A stretch of 35,861 nucleotides of DNA from Kiritimatiellia bacterium (GCA_007136425.1 SLGY01000200.1:1-35861), one strand, 5' to 3'; positions 1 to 10,239 are shown, counted from the first letter of the stretch. Notes: generated from the sequence alone by a model not told the origin. Numbers and translations are program-made.

Positions 1-306
1 AACCCCCCTCCCGCAATCAAAGCCAGTTTCGATTCGGACTATCCTGCGATGGGATGGCTGAACGACGACTTGGCGGCAATTCAGGAAAGTGGATTCGACC
101 TCGTGGATCACTTTACTTTGCTTGATGAAGCCTGGTGGGTTGATTCCTATACTCCCATGGAGGCCCGCATTGCCGAATTGCGCGGCAAATATGCCGAGGA
201 TCCCGAAGCCTTGGCCGTGCTGGATCAACTCGCGGAAGAGCCCGAGATGCACCGCCGCTATTCAGACTGTTACGCCTATGAGTTCTTTGTGGCGCGTCGC
301 GGATAG
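1..306 (+). CDS. C-terminal fragment of a probable SAM-dependent methyltransferase (5' end outside window)
   Basis: Frame is open from base 1; ends ...EMHRRYSDCYAYEFFVARRG*, typical of the end of class I methyltransferases. Confidence 0.6.
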   Translation, partial: NPPPAIKASFDSDYPAMGWLNDDLAAIQESGFDLVDHFTLLDEAWWVDSYTPMEARIAELRGKYAEDPEALAVLDQLAEEPEMHRRYSDCYAYEFFVARRG

Positions 307-401
307 TGTGCAGGGATCAACACAAAGCGCTCGAACATACCTTACGAGGATTCGAACAATCCAATAGGTATCAGGCGTCTTGAAAGTTGCAGATCTGTCG
401 C

Positions 402-3209
402 TCAGTGATTTCGCATACTGCGAACTCGGACAAAGACAACTCGATCGTGCTCCGTCGTAATGGGGAAAAGCATCTGCGTCCCCGACCCGGCAACATTCGT
501 GAATTCAGGAATCGGAAACCATTCATCAAGATCAGAAGACACCTCGATGGTATATAAGTATCCAATCTTTCCATCCCATCTGAGTACCAACCCCTTACTT
601 TCAGAGCCAAAGGTTGATTGACCATCATCCGTGGCCATCATCATGTAGCCACCTCGATCATATCCATGCAGTGTAACTTCCTGCAAAGACAGCACGACCG
701 ACTCGTCCTCCGGCAATTCATACGCGCCCATGTCCACCGAGGCGCCCACGATCCGCGGCTGGTTGTCCAAGTCCACCGGCGTCGTCACATACGCGTTCAA
801 ACCCGCATCCACACCCGGCGAATCCGGTGACAACCGATAGTCTTCGTCCGCAAAGACCGGCGCCGACGATATGTTGCCCTCACCCGAAGGCAACGGCGTC
901 GTCAACGTATGCCGATACGTGCCCCCCGACCAGTTCCCGTTCGCATTCCCCCAAATGATCGAGTTGCGCACCGAACCGCCCGTGATGATGTAATGCAACC
1001 CGCCGTGTGAAGGCGCGCTGTTGTCCACAATCGTGCAGTTCTCTATATGCGCTCCGCTCCCCCACGTCCCCCAATCGACATACACCCCGCCCGCCGTCAA
1101 AGACGCCTTGTTACCTGCGATCAAGCTCGAACGCACGCGGCCCATATGATAAATATGCACCCCGCCGCCATGGCCCGACGTCGTGTTTTCCACAATGCGA
1201 CACTGCTCAACAACCGCTAAAGCCGCATCACTGAAACGAACACCGCCGCCGCTGTGATGCGCATGATTCGAGCGGATCGTGCTGAAACTCACCAATCCAT
1301 CGCCTACAATGTAAACGCCACCGCCCTCCTGGGCCTCATTGAACTCAATCACACAGTTGCTCACCGAACCGCCGTACGACAAATACACGCCGCCGCCATT
1401 CTGCTCATAGGGAAAGACCCCGGTGCCATAAAGTGTGGAGGCCCCTCGTATCGTAAAGCCCGACAAGCTCGAGCCCGCCGTCATGAACACCCCGCGTACC
1501 GGCGAGTCACCCGACGCGCCCTCAATAATCGTGACCTCCGGACCGTCCACGCTCCGCACCGACACGCCGTCGGTCAGTAATACCCGATTAAGCAGACCAT
1601 GGCCCGGCGTAGGCGCTCCGCCCTCGTCATATACCCCCGCCGCCACCAACACCACACTGCCCGACGACGCTACCGACACCGCGTCCTGGATGGTTAACGC
1701 CGCCGTCGCCCAATTCGTATACGGCGGTATATTCCCGCCCTCCGGAGAAACATAATACGTGCCGACTTCAACCACGGGATCAACGACCGTAACGTCCAAG
1801 CCCGGTGACCACGCAGACATACTCCACGGCTGAAGCGAACTACGCGCCTGCGCACGAACCTGATATTCGCCGGGCTCTGACCATGCCTTCTCCGATACCC
1901 CTGAAACCGTCCACGAAGAATACGAGCCATCCCCCCAATCAAAACGATATTCCACCACCGACTCATCACTGCTCTCTGAACCGCCGGTCTCATACGTCGA
2001 CATCACACCGGTAAGCACGGTAGAAATCCCGGCAGGGACTAAAGGAACCGACACCACCGCCCCGGGGATTTCCGGCAGCTCATACGCGCCCATATCCACC
2101 GAGGCGCCCACGATCCGCGGCTGGTTGTCCAAGTCCACCGGCGTCGTCACATACGCGTTCGAACCCGCATCCACACCCGGCGAATCCGGTGACAACCGAT
2201 AATCCGAATCCGCAAAGACCGGCGCAGACGAAATATTGCCCTCGCCCGAAGGCAACGGCGTTGTCAACGTATGCTGATACGTGCCCCCCGACCAGTTCCC
2301 GTTCGCGTTCCCCCAAATGATCGAGTTGCGTACCGAACCGCCCGTGATGATGTAATGCAACCCGCCGTGTGAAGGCGCGCTGTTGTTCACAATCGTGCAG
2401 TTCTCTATGTGCGCTCCGCTCTCCCACGTCCCCCAGTCCACATACACACCGCCCGCCGCCTCACCCGCTTGATTGCCCGCGATCAAGCTCGAACGCACAC
2501 GGCCCATATGATATATATGCACCCCGCCGCCAAACTCAGAGGACGTATTATCCAGAATCCTGCACTGCTCAACCACCGCCGAAGCCGCATCGCTGAAACG
2601 CACTCCGCCGCCGCCGTGTATGGCCTGATTCGAACGAATCGTGCAGAAGCTCACCAATCCATCGCCTACAATGTAAACCCCGCCGCCCTCCTGGGCCTCA
2701 TTGAATTCTATCACACAGTTGCTTACCGAACCGCCGTGCGACAAATACACCCCGCCGCCATTCTGTTCGTAAGGGAAAACGCCACAAAGCAATGTGCGCC
2801 CACCGCGCACCGTGAATCCGACAAGTTCGGACCCCGCCGTCATAAAAACGCCCCGAGTTGCCGGACGTAGCGGCGATGAGCCGGATCCCTCAATAATCGT
2901 CAACTCGGGACCGTCCACACTGCGCAAAGAAATCCCGTTGGTCAGCACCACCCGATTCAGGAGACCGTAACCGGGCGTAGCCTTTACCCCCTCATCATAC
3001 ACCCCCGCCGCCACCAGAACTACACTGCCCGACGACGCCACCGATACCGCATCCTGAATCCGCAATGCCGCCGTCGCCCAGTTCGTATACGGCGGAATAT
3101 TGCCGCCGTCCGGGGATACATAGTGCGTATCAGTCGCCTGCACCCGTGGAATTCCAAGCAGTGTGATTGCGCACGAAACAAGAAGCATAACGCGGGCTTG
3201 AGTCGTCAT
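402..3209 (-). CDS. Secreted right-handed parallel beta-helix protein with two near-identical beta-helix modules separated by a PKD-like segment
   Basis: Signal peptide MTTQARVMLLVSCAITLLGIPRVQA; start at 3209 preceded by AAGGAGACGCACC; repeated YYVSPxGGNIPPYTNWATAALxIQDAVSVASSGSVVLVAAGVYDEG and GGGVYLS...NCVIEFNEAQEGGGVYI blocks; C-terminal YTIEVSSDLDEWFPI...FVRVR domain. Confidence 0.85.
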   Translation of the reverse strand: MTTQARVMLLVSCAITLLGIPRVQATDTHYVSPDGGNIPPYTNWATAALRIQDAVSVASSGSVVLVAAGVYDEGVKATPGYGLLNRVVLTNGISLRSVDGPELTIIEGSGSSPLRPATRGVFMTAGSELVGFTVRGGRTLLCGVFPYEQNGGGVYLSHGGSVSNCVIEFNEAQEGGGVYIVGDGLVSFCTIRSNQAIHGGGGVRFSDAASAVVEQCRILDNTSSEFGGGVHIYHMGRVRSSLIAGNQAGEAAGGVYVDWGTWESGAHIENCTIVNNSAPSHGGLHYIITGGSVRNSIIWGNANGNWSGGTYQHTLTTPLPSGEGNISSAPVFADSDYRLSPDSPGVDAGSNAYVTTPVDLDNQPRIVGASVDMGAYELPEIPGAVVSVPLVPAGISTVLTGVMSTYETGGSESSDESVVEYRFDWGDGSYSSWTVSGVSEKAWSEPGEYQVRAQARSSLQPWSMSAWSPGLDVTVVDPVVEVGTYYVSPEGGNIPPYTNWATAALTIQDAVSVASSGSVVLVAAGVYDEGGAPTPGHGLLNRVLLTDGVSVRSVDGPEVTIIEGASGDSPVRGVFMTAGSSLSGFTIRGASTLYGTGVFPYEQNGGGVYLSYGGSVSNCVIEFNEAQEGGGVYIVGDGLVSFSTIRSNHAHHSGGGVRFSDAALAVVEQCRIVENTTSGHGGGVHIYHMGRVRSSLIAGNKASLTAGGVYVDWGTWGSGAHIENCTIVDNSAPSHGGLHYIITGGSVRNSIIWGNANGNWSGGTYRHTLTTPLPSGEGNISSAPVFADEDYRLSPDSPGVDAGLNAYVTTPVDLDNQPRIVGASVDMGAYELPEDESVVLSLQEVTLHGYDRGGYMMMATDDGQSTFGSESKGLVLRWDGKIGYLYTIEVSSDLDEWFPIPEFTNVAGSGTQMLFPITTEHDRVVFVRVRSMRNH
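711..1750 (-). repeat. Intragenic beta-helix module copy 2 (C-proximal)
   Basis: Near-identical nucleotide sequence to 2073-3118, offset 1362-1368 bp. Confidence 0.85.
2073..3118 (-). repeat. Intragenic beta-helix module copy 1 (N-proximal)
   Basis: Near-identical nucleotide sequence to 711-1750. Confidence 0.85.
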
Positions 3210-3693
3210 GGTGCGTCTCCTTGATATATGATCCCACAAACATGCAGGAAAGCATGGCCTGTACTATTCGAGAAATATATGGAGTTCACCAACGCCCTGT
3301 GTTCACCCCAAAACGCGCCCTCGCCATACCCCCCTGATATACCTCTCACAATGCTATTGATATTCACATATTTTTTAAAGAAAGCAAGACAATAATCACT
3401 TCCACCGGCTTTATTTCGCATGCGCACTTACAGCCCGTTTGTTTCGACAACCTACTCCATGCCAAGATATTGCATCAATAGCATGTCGCGAACCGGGACT
3501 TCGCGATAGGGGCGGCACGTGGGCGAATCAGGAGCACCACACACTCCTCGTCACGACGTTCTTTGACTCGATCCAGAAGATCACGTCATGCCCGTCTTCT
3601 TCCTGTGCTTCGGTGATGGTGACATATCGGACGCCCCGATCCACTGCAGCGCGGTAAAAGGTCGCCCGAAAGGTGGACGTAAGACAGGATTGC

Positions 3694-3802
3694 TTCCAAC
3701 GATTGGAAGCTCAATGACCGCATTTTTCCAATCGTTGGAAGAATTTGCGCGTGTTTTTCCAATCGTTGGAACATTGCGGCCGGTTTTTTCCAATCGTTGG
3801 AA
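3694..3802. repeat. Four-copy array of TTCCAA-N3-TTGGAA inverted repeat, 31-32 bp period
   Basis: TTCCAACGATTGGAA at 3694-3708; TTCCAATCGTTGGAA at 3726-3740, 3757-3771 and 3788-3802; intervening sequences 17, 16 and 16 bp. Confidence 0.95.
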
Positions 3803-3803
3803 A

Positions 3804-3925
3804 GCACCCTGAAGGGGTGCAACAAATTCCTTGTGGCTCCCTTTCAGGGAGCACGGGTTTTGCCTCGCGCATTTCTCTTCCCCGGGTTTCACCCGGGGCT
3901 CATGAATGGCTCCCCTTCGGGGAGC
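3804..3925 (+). repeat. Four-hairpin dispersed element, copy A
   Basis: GCACCCTGAAGGGGTGC, GCTCCCTTTCAGGGAGC, CCCCGGGTTTCACCCGGGG and GCTCCCCTTCGGGGAGC in series; about 120 bp similar to 34866-34986. Confidence 0.9.
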
Positions 3926-4039
3926 ATGTTCCGCGAGATATCGGAAGGCGGGTAAGCGGGTCGGGTAAGAGTATCCGATTAAGGGTAGCGGTTAAGTGTA
4001 GGAAAGGAGTCGAGGAGGAAACAGACTCCGTACAATACC

Positions 4040-4065
4040 TGGGAGGGACACGCTCCTGCGTGTCC
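4040..4065 (+). repeat. TGGGAGGGAC hairpin family, copy A
   Basis: TGGGAGGGACACGCTCCTGCGTGTCC; stem GGACACG/CGTGTCC. Confidence 0.75.
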
Positions 4066-4173
4066 ATTTTCACCACCCGCTGCGCTGGAGGACACGAAGC
4101 CGGCGGAGGAAATATAATTCCATCTCATCTTCCCTCCGTGATCTCCTTATTACAATCCGTCATCCCATTTCAT

Positions 4174-4200
4174 ATCCGTGCAATCCGTGTAATCCGTGGT
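4174..4200 (+). repeat. 9-bp tandem repeat x3
   Basis: ATCCGTGCA ATCCGTGTA ATCCGTGGT. Confidence 0.8.
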
Positions 4201-4214
4201 TTCTTCTTCTTTGG

Positions 4215-5972
4215 TTAATGCATGGGCGCGTGTTCGGCGCCGTAGAGCACGGGCAGGTTATAGGTCGCGCCTATTCGCCGGATCTCGCGCAGCACGGCGG
4301 GGTCGCGCGTGCGTATATGTTCACCGACCAGATGATACATCCGTTGCCACGCCCATTCGGTGCGTATACCGGCGTCGCCCGCAGCGGCCTCATCGAAATC
4401 CAGACGGAAGAGCATGTCTTTCACTTCGGGGCCCGACCGGCCCACGATATGCAGCACAGGGCCACGTGTCTCGGCGGGTTTACGTCCATACACGATCAAC
4501 GGGCGATCCAGATAAAGGTGGGTCAGCATTTCGGGGTACATATCCACTTCCGGCGCGCCGGCCACGCGCAAACGTAAATTGGCCAGTACGGGACGACTGA
4601 CTTCTTGCGCCATCCGCGACATGGCAACGGGCAGCGCGGCGGCGTCGTCCGGCATGATGGCGTCCCCGCGATTCTTGTAGCTCAAGAAGTCGAGCAGGTA
4701 CTTGTTTATCCGGCGGCCCGCCCCCACGTTGAAGACGGATACGCGCCCGGCGTTGGCTTCGGAAAAACGCGATATGATCTCCGTGCTGTCCACTACGCCG
4801 ACGGTCGGCACCCCGTCACTGATCATAACGGCGATGACCGGGCGATCGGCGGCGGCATCCATATCCAATAAGGGTTGGAGCGAAGCGAATATATCCGTAC
4901 CGCCCCGGGCTCGCATGTTTTCGATGAAGAACGTCGCGCTGGACCGGGTAAAAGGAGTAATGAGTTTCGGTTCGCCGAACGCGCGATCGATGCTGTCGTT
5001 GAAGGCGATGATATCAAAGCGATCGCCTTCCCGCAGTGTTTCCAGCCAACGGTACATGCCCTGCTTGCTGCGGTCGACGGCTTCTTGCGTCATACTTGCG
5101 GAGGCGTCCTGAATCAGCAGCACATCCCGGGGCAACACCGGCAACGCCTCCGCGCCGCGACGCCGAATCTCGATCCGGAAGTAGACGTGTTCCGGATCGG
5201 CGGGATCAAGATAGGTCGCCAGGTCCAACGCCAGCAACTGTTCGATGGCCTCGACTTCCGTGACTACTTCCGGCTCTTCCTCGAAGGCGTCGGGCACACG
5301 TAAATCCCGTCGTTCGGGTTCGGGCTCTGGCTCATGATCCTCGTCCGGCTCGTCGTCGAATGAAACAACCCGTCCGCGACCATCGCCTGCGCGCCGCCAA
5401 CCTTCGCCGCGCGCGGCAAGCGCGTCGGCGGGCGACTCGGCGGGAAGCACGATATCCGCCGCTTGGGCGTGGCGATCCACGTCCGGCACGATGCGTCGCG
5501 GCAGAGCGGCGATTTCGTCGGGCACGATCCGTTCGCGAATGTGCATGAGTTCCTGGCGCGGTTCCCAGGCGGCGCGGTCGCGTTCCGGTTCCGGTTGCGC
5601 GAGGGCGCGGTCCTCGCCCGCCAACGCCACGTCGGGATCGACGGGATCCGGGGGGACCAGCGTATCCAGCAGCTCGCGTAACGCGCCCGCATCCGCGGTT
5701 TCAGAACCGATCAAACCCGGATCTCGCGCGTGAAAACGTTCCGGTCGCTCAAGGGGAGCGGGTTGCTCGGGCCGCACATCGCCGAGGACAAGCGGACGCA
5801 CGCGTTGTTCCATCTCCACGCGCGGCGGACTGCCGACGGGTAACGGCGGGAAGCGCGCGATCAACACGCCATGAAAGACAACGGACAACACCACTGCGCT
5901 GACCGCGGCGACGGCATGTCGCGCTCGCGGCTTATCCCACTCCAAGCCGGAGCTGTGCAGCGGTGTGTCCAT
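4215..5972 (-). CDS. VWA domain protein with single N-terminal transmembrane segment
   Basis: N-terminal hydrophobic helix AVAAVSAVVLSVVFHGVLIA; MIDAS-like DVLLIQDASASM...GDRFDIIAFND...RGGTDIFASL...VIAVMISDGVPTVG. Confidence 0.85.
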   Translation of the reverse strand: MDTPLHSSGLEWDKPRARHAVAAVSAVVLSVVFHGVLIARFPPLPVGSPPRVEMEQRVRPLVLGDVRPEQPAPLERPERFHARDPGLIGSETADAGALRELLDTLVPPDPVDPDVALAGEDRALAQPEPERDRAAWEPRQELMHIRERIVPDEIAALPRRIVPDVDRHAQAADIVLPAESPADALAARGEGWRRAGDGRGRVVSFDDEPDEDHEPEPEPERRDLRVPDAFEEEPEVVTEVEAIEQLLALDLATYLDPADPEHVYFRIEIRRRGAEALPVLPRDVLLIQDASASMTQEAVDRSKQGMYRWLETLREGDRFDIIAFNDSIDRAFGEPKLITPFTRSSATFFIENMRARGGTDIFASLQPLLDMDAAADRPVIAVMISDGVPTVGVVDSTEIISRFSEANAGRVSVFNVGAGRRINKYLLDFLSYKNRGDAIMPDDAAALPVAMSRMAQEVSRPVLANLRLRVAGAPEVDMYPEMLTHLYLDRPLIVYGRKPAETRGPVLHIVGRSGPEVKDMLFRLDFDEAAAGDAGIRTEWAWQRMYHLVGEHIRTRDPAVLREIRRIGATYNLPVLYGAEHAPMH

Positions 5973-5976
5973 GCGA

Positions 5977-7398
5977 TCAGCTGCCCTGCAAATTCATCAG
6001 GAATTCGGCGTTGCTCTTTGTCTTCTTGAGTCGGTTGATCAACAGTTCCATGGCCTCGACGGCCGGCACATCTTTCAACGCTTTGCGCAGGATCCAAATG
6101 CGGTTCAATTCGTCGGGATGCAGCAGGTTCTCTTCCTTGCGCGTACCCGATTTCTCTATATTGATGGCCGGGAAAATGCGCTTGTCAACGAGGTTTCGGT
6201 CCAAGCCCAGTTCCATGTTGCCGGTGCCCTTGAATTCCTCGAAGATGACCTCGTCCATGCGACTGCCCGTATCGACCAGCGCCGTCGCGATGATGGTCAG
6301 GCTCCCGCCGCCTTCGATATTGCGCGCGGCCCCGAAGAAGCGTTTGGGTTTATGCAGCGCGTTCGCATCCACACCACCCGACAGGATCTTCCCGCTATGG
6401 GGTTGGAGGGTGTTGTACGCCCTTGCAAGGCGCGTGATGCTGTCGAGCAGGATCACCACGTGTTTGCCGTTCTCGACCATGCGCTTGGACATTTCAATGA
6501 CGATCTCCGCCACCTGCACGTGGCGTTCCGGGGGCTCGTCGAACGTCGAGCTCAGGACTTCGGCCTGGGTGTTGCGCTCCATATCCGTTACCTCTTCCGG
6601 GCGTTCGTCGATGAGCAGCACCACCAGTTTGGCCTCCGGATTGTTGGCCGAAATGCTGTTGGCGATCTGCTGCATGAGCACCGTTTTACCCGTACGCGGC
6701 GGTGCAACAATCAAGCCGCGCTGACCGATGCCGATGGGCGTAAGCAGATCCATGACCCGCATGGAAATATTTTCCGCCTCGGTCTCCAACACGAACCGCT
6801 TATCCGGGAACAAGGGCGTGAGATGTTCGAACGGGATCAGGTTCTTGGCCGAATCGGGAGCCTTTTCATTGATCTTCTCCACCTTGAGCAGGGCGAAGAA
6901 GCGTTCCTTTTCCTTGGGCGGACGGATCTCACCTTCGATGAAATCGCCGGTGCGCAATCCGAAGCGCCGGATCTGCGAAGGCGATACATAAATGTCCTCG
7001 GGACACGGCAGGTAATTGTAGTACGGCGACCGCAGGAAACCGAATCCGTCCGGAAGGATCTCGAGGATGCCGTGTCCGAACATACGGCCGTTCTTGCGGG
7101 CGTTGGCCTTGAGGATATCGAAGATCAGCTCGTGTTTCATCAAGGCGCCGAGCTCGGATAAGCCGAGACTCTCACCGAACTTGACCAGATCGGGTACGGT
7201 CTGCACTTGCAATTCGTGCAGTTTCAATATGGGGCCGTCGGGTTTCTTTTCGCCGCCTTCCGTCTTATCGACCTGATCGTTGGCTTCCTCGACGGCCACG
7301 GGCCCGTTGCCCTGTCCGCGCGAGCGTTGTTTATGGTGGTGTCCCCGACCGGACCGGCCGGAACGTCCTCTGCGATGTTGTCTTTGTTCATCCGCCAT
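5977..7398 (-). CDS. rho: Transcription termination factor Rho
   Basis: [115 protein letters not shown]. Confidence 0.98.
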   Translation of the reverse strand: MADEQRQHRRGRSGRSGRGHHHKQRSRGQGNGPVAVEEANDQVDKTEGGEKKPDGPILKLHELQVQTVPDLVKFGESLGLSELGALMKHELIFDILKANARKNGRMFGHGILEILPDGFGFLRSPYYNYLPCPEDIYVSPSQIRRFGLRTGDFIEGEIRPPKEKERFFALLKVEKINEKAPDSAKNLIPFEHLTPLFPDKRFVLETEAENISMRVMDLLTPIGIGQRGLIVAPPRTGKTVLMQQIANSISANNPEAKLVVLLIDERPEEVTDMERNTQAEVLSSTFDEPPERHVQVAEIVIEMSKRMVENGKHVVILLDSITRLARAYNTLQPHSGKILSGGVDANALHKPKRFFGAARNIEGGGSLTIIATALVDTGSRMDEVIFEEFKGTGNMELGLDRNLVDKRIFPAINIEKSGTRKEENLLHPDELNRIWILRKALKDVPAVEAMELLINRLKKTKSNAEFLMNLQGS

Positions 7399-7404
7399 GT
7401 CTGT

Positions 7405-8040
7405 TTATCTCCTTCCTAAAACCGTTTCCAATAGCTTTTGTGTTTCTTCTTTCAGTGTTTTCCGTGTGTCATTGTTCTCCAGCACATAATCCGCTCTCCG
7501 CACCTTCTCCGCCAACGGCATCTGGGACGCAATCCGCGCGCGGGCCTGTTCCCGCGTCAAGCCGCGTTGCGCGAGCCGTTCATAGATCTGCTCTTCCGGA
7601 GCGGTCACGCACCACACCGTATCGACATCCTTTTCCGCTCCCACTTCGAACAGCAGCGGTATCAACAGCGCGCCGACCCGATTCCGCTCCCGCGTTCTCG
7701 CCACCCACGCGGTCCAGGCGCGCCGCACATGCGGGTGCACAATCCGATTCAATCGCTCGCGTTCGGTCGCATCACCGAACACGCGTTCCCCCAGTCGGCC
7801 GCGATCGATATGCCCGTCGCCCCCCACGATATCGCGGCCGAACTGCCTTATGACGTCGTCATACGCCGGCCCGCCCGGTTCAATCATCGCGTGCGCCACG
7901 GCGTCCGTGTCGCATACGTCCACTCCGTTGTCGGTCAGTATCCGGCCCACCTCGCTTTTCCCGGAGGCGATGCCGCCGGTTACGCCGATCACCAATCCGC
8001 CCGGCCATTCCCGGAACGATTTATTCAATACGCCTTTCAC
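7405..8040 (-). CDS. coaE: Dephospho-CoA kinase
   Basis: VIGVTGGIASGKSEVGRIL...DTDAVAHAMIEPGGPAYDDVIRQFG...HPHVRRAW...IPLLFEVG. Confidence 0.95.
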   Translation of the reverse strand: MKGVLNKSFREWPGGLVIGVTGGIASGKSEVGRILTDNGVDVCDTDAVAHAMIEPGGPAYDDVIRQFGRDIVGGDGHIDRGRLGERVFGDATERERLNRIVHPHVRRAWTAWVARTRERNRVGALLIPLLFEVGAEKDVDTVWCVTAPEEQIYERLAQRGLTREQARARIASQMPLAEKVRRADYVLENNDTRKTLKEETQKLLETVLGRR

Positions 8041-8095
8041 AAAAAAATTATCCGCACTCCCTTCGCGGCTCGCCGTTCACGCATCGCGTCCGCGC

Positions 8096-10120
8096 TCAGG
8101 GACGAACCTCCTCGGCGGGCTCATAATCGAATCCCTGCGCCTTCAGGGCCGCCGCATGGCGCAGCACCTCGCGGGCCCGGTATTGCGCGGGAAACAACGT
8201 CAGGGCCGCCCAGGCATATTCCTCGGCGCGCCGCAAGTCGCCGCGTTCCAGGGCGCGTTCCGAGAAGATGGTCAGTTGATCCGCCTGCCTCTCGTCCTCG
8301 CGCGTGATTACCCGAAACACGCGATATTTCCGATTGCCCCACAAATATTCAAAATAGACCGCCTCGTGCGGCGCGAATTCAAACACCCGGGCCGCCGCAT
8401 GATCCGGCGGCTCCAAGGCGTCCACGAAATAACGCATTTGCAGTTCGGGGCTCCGGGGCGCAAATTCGCCCAGCGCATACACGAAATATTCCGCCCCGTG
8501 CTCATCCGCCCAATCTCTGAACGTTTCTTCAGACTCCTTGAACAATGTTTCCCCATAAGAACGAACACGTTCCCGTATGGCGCGCGTCTCGAACTTCGGA
8601 TGCAAAATGATGGGACACCCCCCATAGGTCAGCACCGAGGCGCTCACCCCGAAATTTGCCAGCACCGGTTCCGGCGCGGCGTATTCGTTCAACCATTCCG
8701 TCAGTTCCCGGACTTCCCGGTAATAGACGTTCGGCCGCCCCCAGCGTCCCGGCTCCTCCAGGACCTGCGCCGCCTCAACAACCAGAGCAAAAAAGATCAA
8801 CGGACACACCAGCACCGGGGCCCATCCCCGCCGCCGCAATGACCAGGCCCACCACCATCCGATGCACGCCACGCCGAATACCGCCACATAAACATGGAAC
8901 CGGACAAACAGGACGTATGCAATTAACGAAGAACAAAAGAAGAAAATGTATTGAAGTAAATTGGCGTCATCGGATTCCGCCGGCTTCTTTCGGAAAAACG
9001 GGCCGACGAGGAGGGCGTTCGCTATTGCCGCTAAAACTAGATACAACATAGCCGGAAACAAGGTCCGTGTCAACGCCCATGATGCGGAATCCAGCGCCGG
9101 CACCCACATGATCCGCTGATTGAATGTCAGCAGCGACGGGTCCATCGGTTTACTGTTCAGGAAGCGGATTTTCGCGAACAACAATTCCGCAAAATGCCCA
9201 TAGCTTTCGCCGTACGCATGCGGCACCAACAGGTACAGCGCCAACGGAACCAGGGCGATCACCAGACGGGCGGGCCGTCGGATAGCGATTCGATGCGCGA
9301 TCGCCATTTGGAGCATTGCGCCGTACGCCAGCAATAGCGGCGGCGCAAGGAGCAGTCCATGTGCGCGATGGTACGGCGAAAGGAGTCCCACCAGGATCAG
9401 CGCACCCGCCTGCGCGCACCACCGGAACCGAGCCGACGGGTCCTGGTCCAGTTGCCCGCGGATGGCGCGCAGGAAGAAAACAATCGCCCAGAGGATGACA
9501 TAAAACTGTATCATATCCCATGCGGCCAGCGCCAAGCCGAGGCACAGCGCGGAGCCGAGCGCGGGCCCGGCATACGCGTGCGGACGCCGCATGGCCAAAA
9601 CGTCGAACGCAAAATGCGCCAACAGGAAAGGCAACGCAAAATTCTCGCGCGACATTTCCAATCCCGTTGAACGAATGACCGCCGCAAGGGCAACCGCATA
9701 CAGCAAACCGGCAACCGCCCCGGCTGACCGGGACCGCGTCCAAGCGGCGACCCAGACGGCCATGAACGGGATCGTCAGGCTGAACCAGGCCAGCATGATC
9801 CAGCGCACCCGGTCCGGCAACGGGATGGCGTCCGGCAGGAGTCGGGCCAAGCCCGCATACACGTACTCGGCCAGCACCGTATCCGTCCGGAACACTTCAA
9901 TGCCTTCCGGGTATTGGATCATCGGATCGCGCCCTGTCAGGCCTTCCCCCTCATAGATCAATTGCACGTTACGAAACTGAATGGCGCTTTCGAGGGTGAA
10001 GGGAACGTCACCATCGTACGCGTCCTGGTTGGCCTTCAGGATGGCGTAGCGGGTTCCAAGACCTGCGCCGAACAAGGCGATCAGGCCAAAACCAATCAAG
10101 ATGTATTTCCAACGCTGCAT
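8096..10120 (-). CDS. Polytopic membrane protein, STT3/oligosaccharyltransferase-like
   Basis: MQRWKYILIGFGLIALFGAG..., DGDVPFTLESAIQFRNV, GLEMSRENFALPFLLAHFAF, many TM segments then a soluble C-terminal domain. Start chosen at internal ATG 10120. Confidence 0.65.
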   Translation of the reverse strand: MQRWKYILIGFGLIALFGAGLGTRYAILKANQDAYDGDVPFTLESAIQFRNVQLIYEGEGLTGRDPMIQYPEGIEVFRTDTVLAEYVYAGLARLLPDAIPLPDRVRWIMLAWFSLTIPFMAVWVAAWTRSRSAGAVAGLLYAVALAAVIRSTGLEMSRENFALPFLLAHFAFDVLAMRRPHAYAGPALGSALCLGLALAAWDMIQFYVILWAIVFFLRAIRGQLDQDPSARFRWCAQAGALILVGLLSPYHRAHGLLLAPPLLLAYGAMLQMAIAHRIAIRRPARLVIALVPLALYLLVPHAYGESYGHFAELLFAKIRFLNSKPMDPSLLTFNQRIMWVPALDSASWALTRTLFPAMLYLVLAAIANALLVGPFFRKKPAESDDANLLQYIFFFCSSLIAYVLFVRFHVYVAVFGVACIGWWWAWSLRRRGWAPVLVCPLIFFALVVEAAQVLEEPGRWGRPNVYYREVRELTEWLNEYAAPEPVLANFGVSASVLTYGGCPIILHPKFETRAIRERVRSYGETLFKESEETFRDWADEHGAEYFVYALGEFAPRSPELQMRYFVDALEPPDHAAARVFEFAPHEAVYFEYLWGNRKYRVFRVITREDERQADQLTIFSERALERGDLRRAEEYAWAALTLFPAQYRAREVLRHAAALKAQGFDYEPAEEVRP

Positions 10121-10239
10121 AATATGAGGTTGATTTCGGAGCGATACGGCTTGCCTCCCCGTAGCGCAGCGAAGACGGGTTCGCCCCTCCATGAACTTGC
10201 CACAGTCTCAATGCGCTGATCGGATATCGGCGCTACGTT

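Noticed and set aside
3542-3680. Possible coding remnant (minus frame ..TFYRAAVDRGVRYVTITEAQEEDGHDVIFWIESKNVV..)
   Set aside because: Protein-like but short, no start and no family I can name; needs a database search before calling it a pseudogene.
3694-3802. CRISPR-like repeat/spacer array
   Set aside because: Repeat unit is only 15 bp, intervening sequence only 16-17 bp, four units, and no cas-like gene in the window.
3581-3892. Minus-strand ORF reading FQRLEKTGRNVPTIGKTRANSSNDWK
   Set aside because: Translation of the palindrome array and hairpin element in rotating frames; treated as non-coding repeat DNA.
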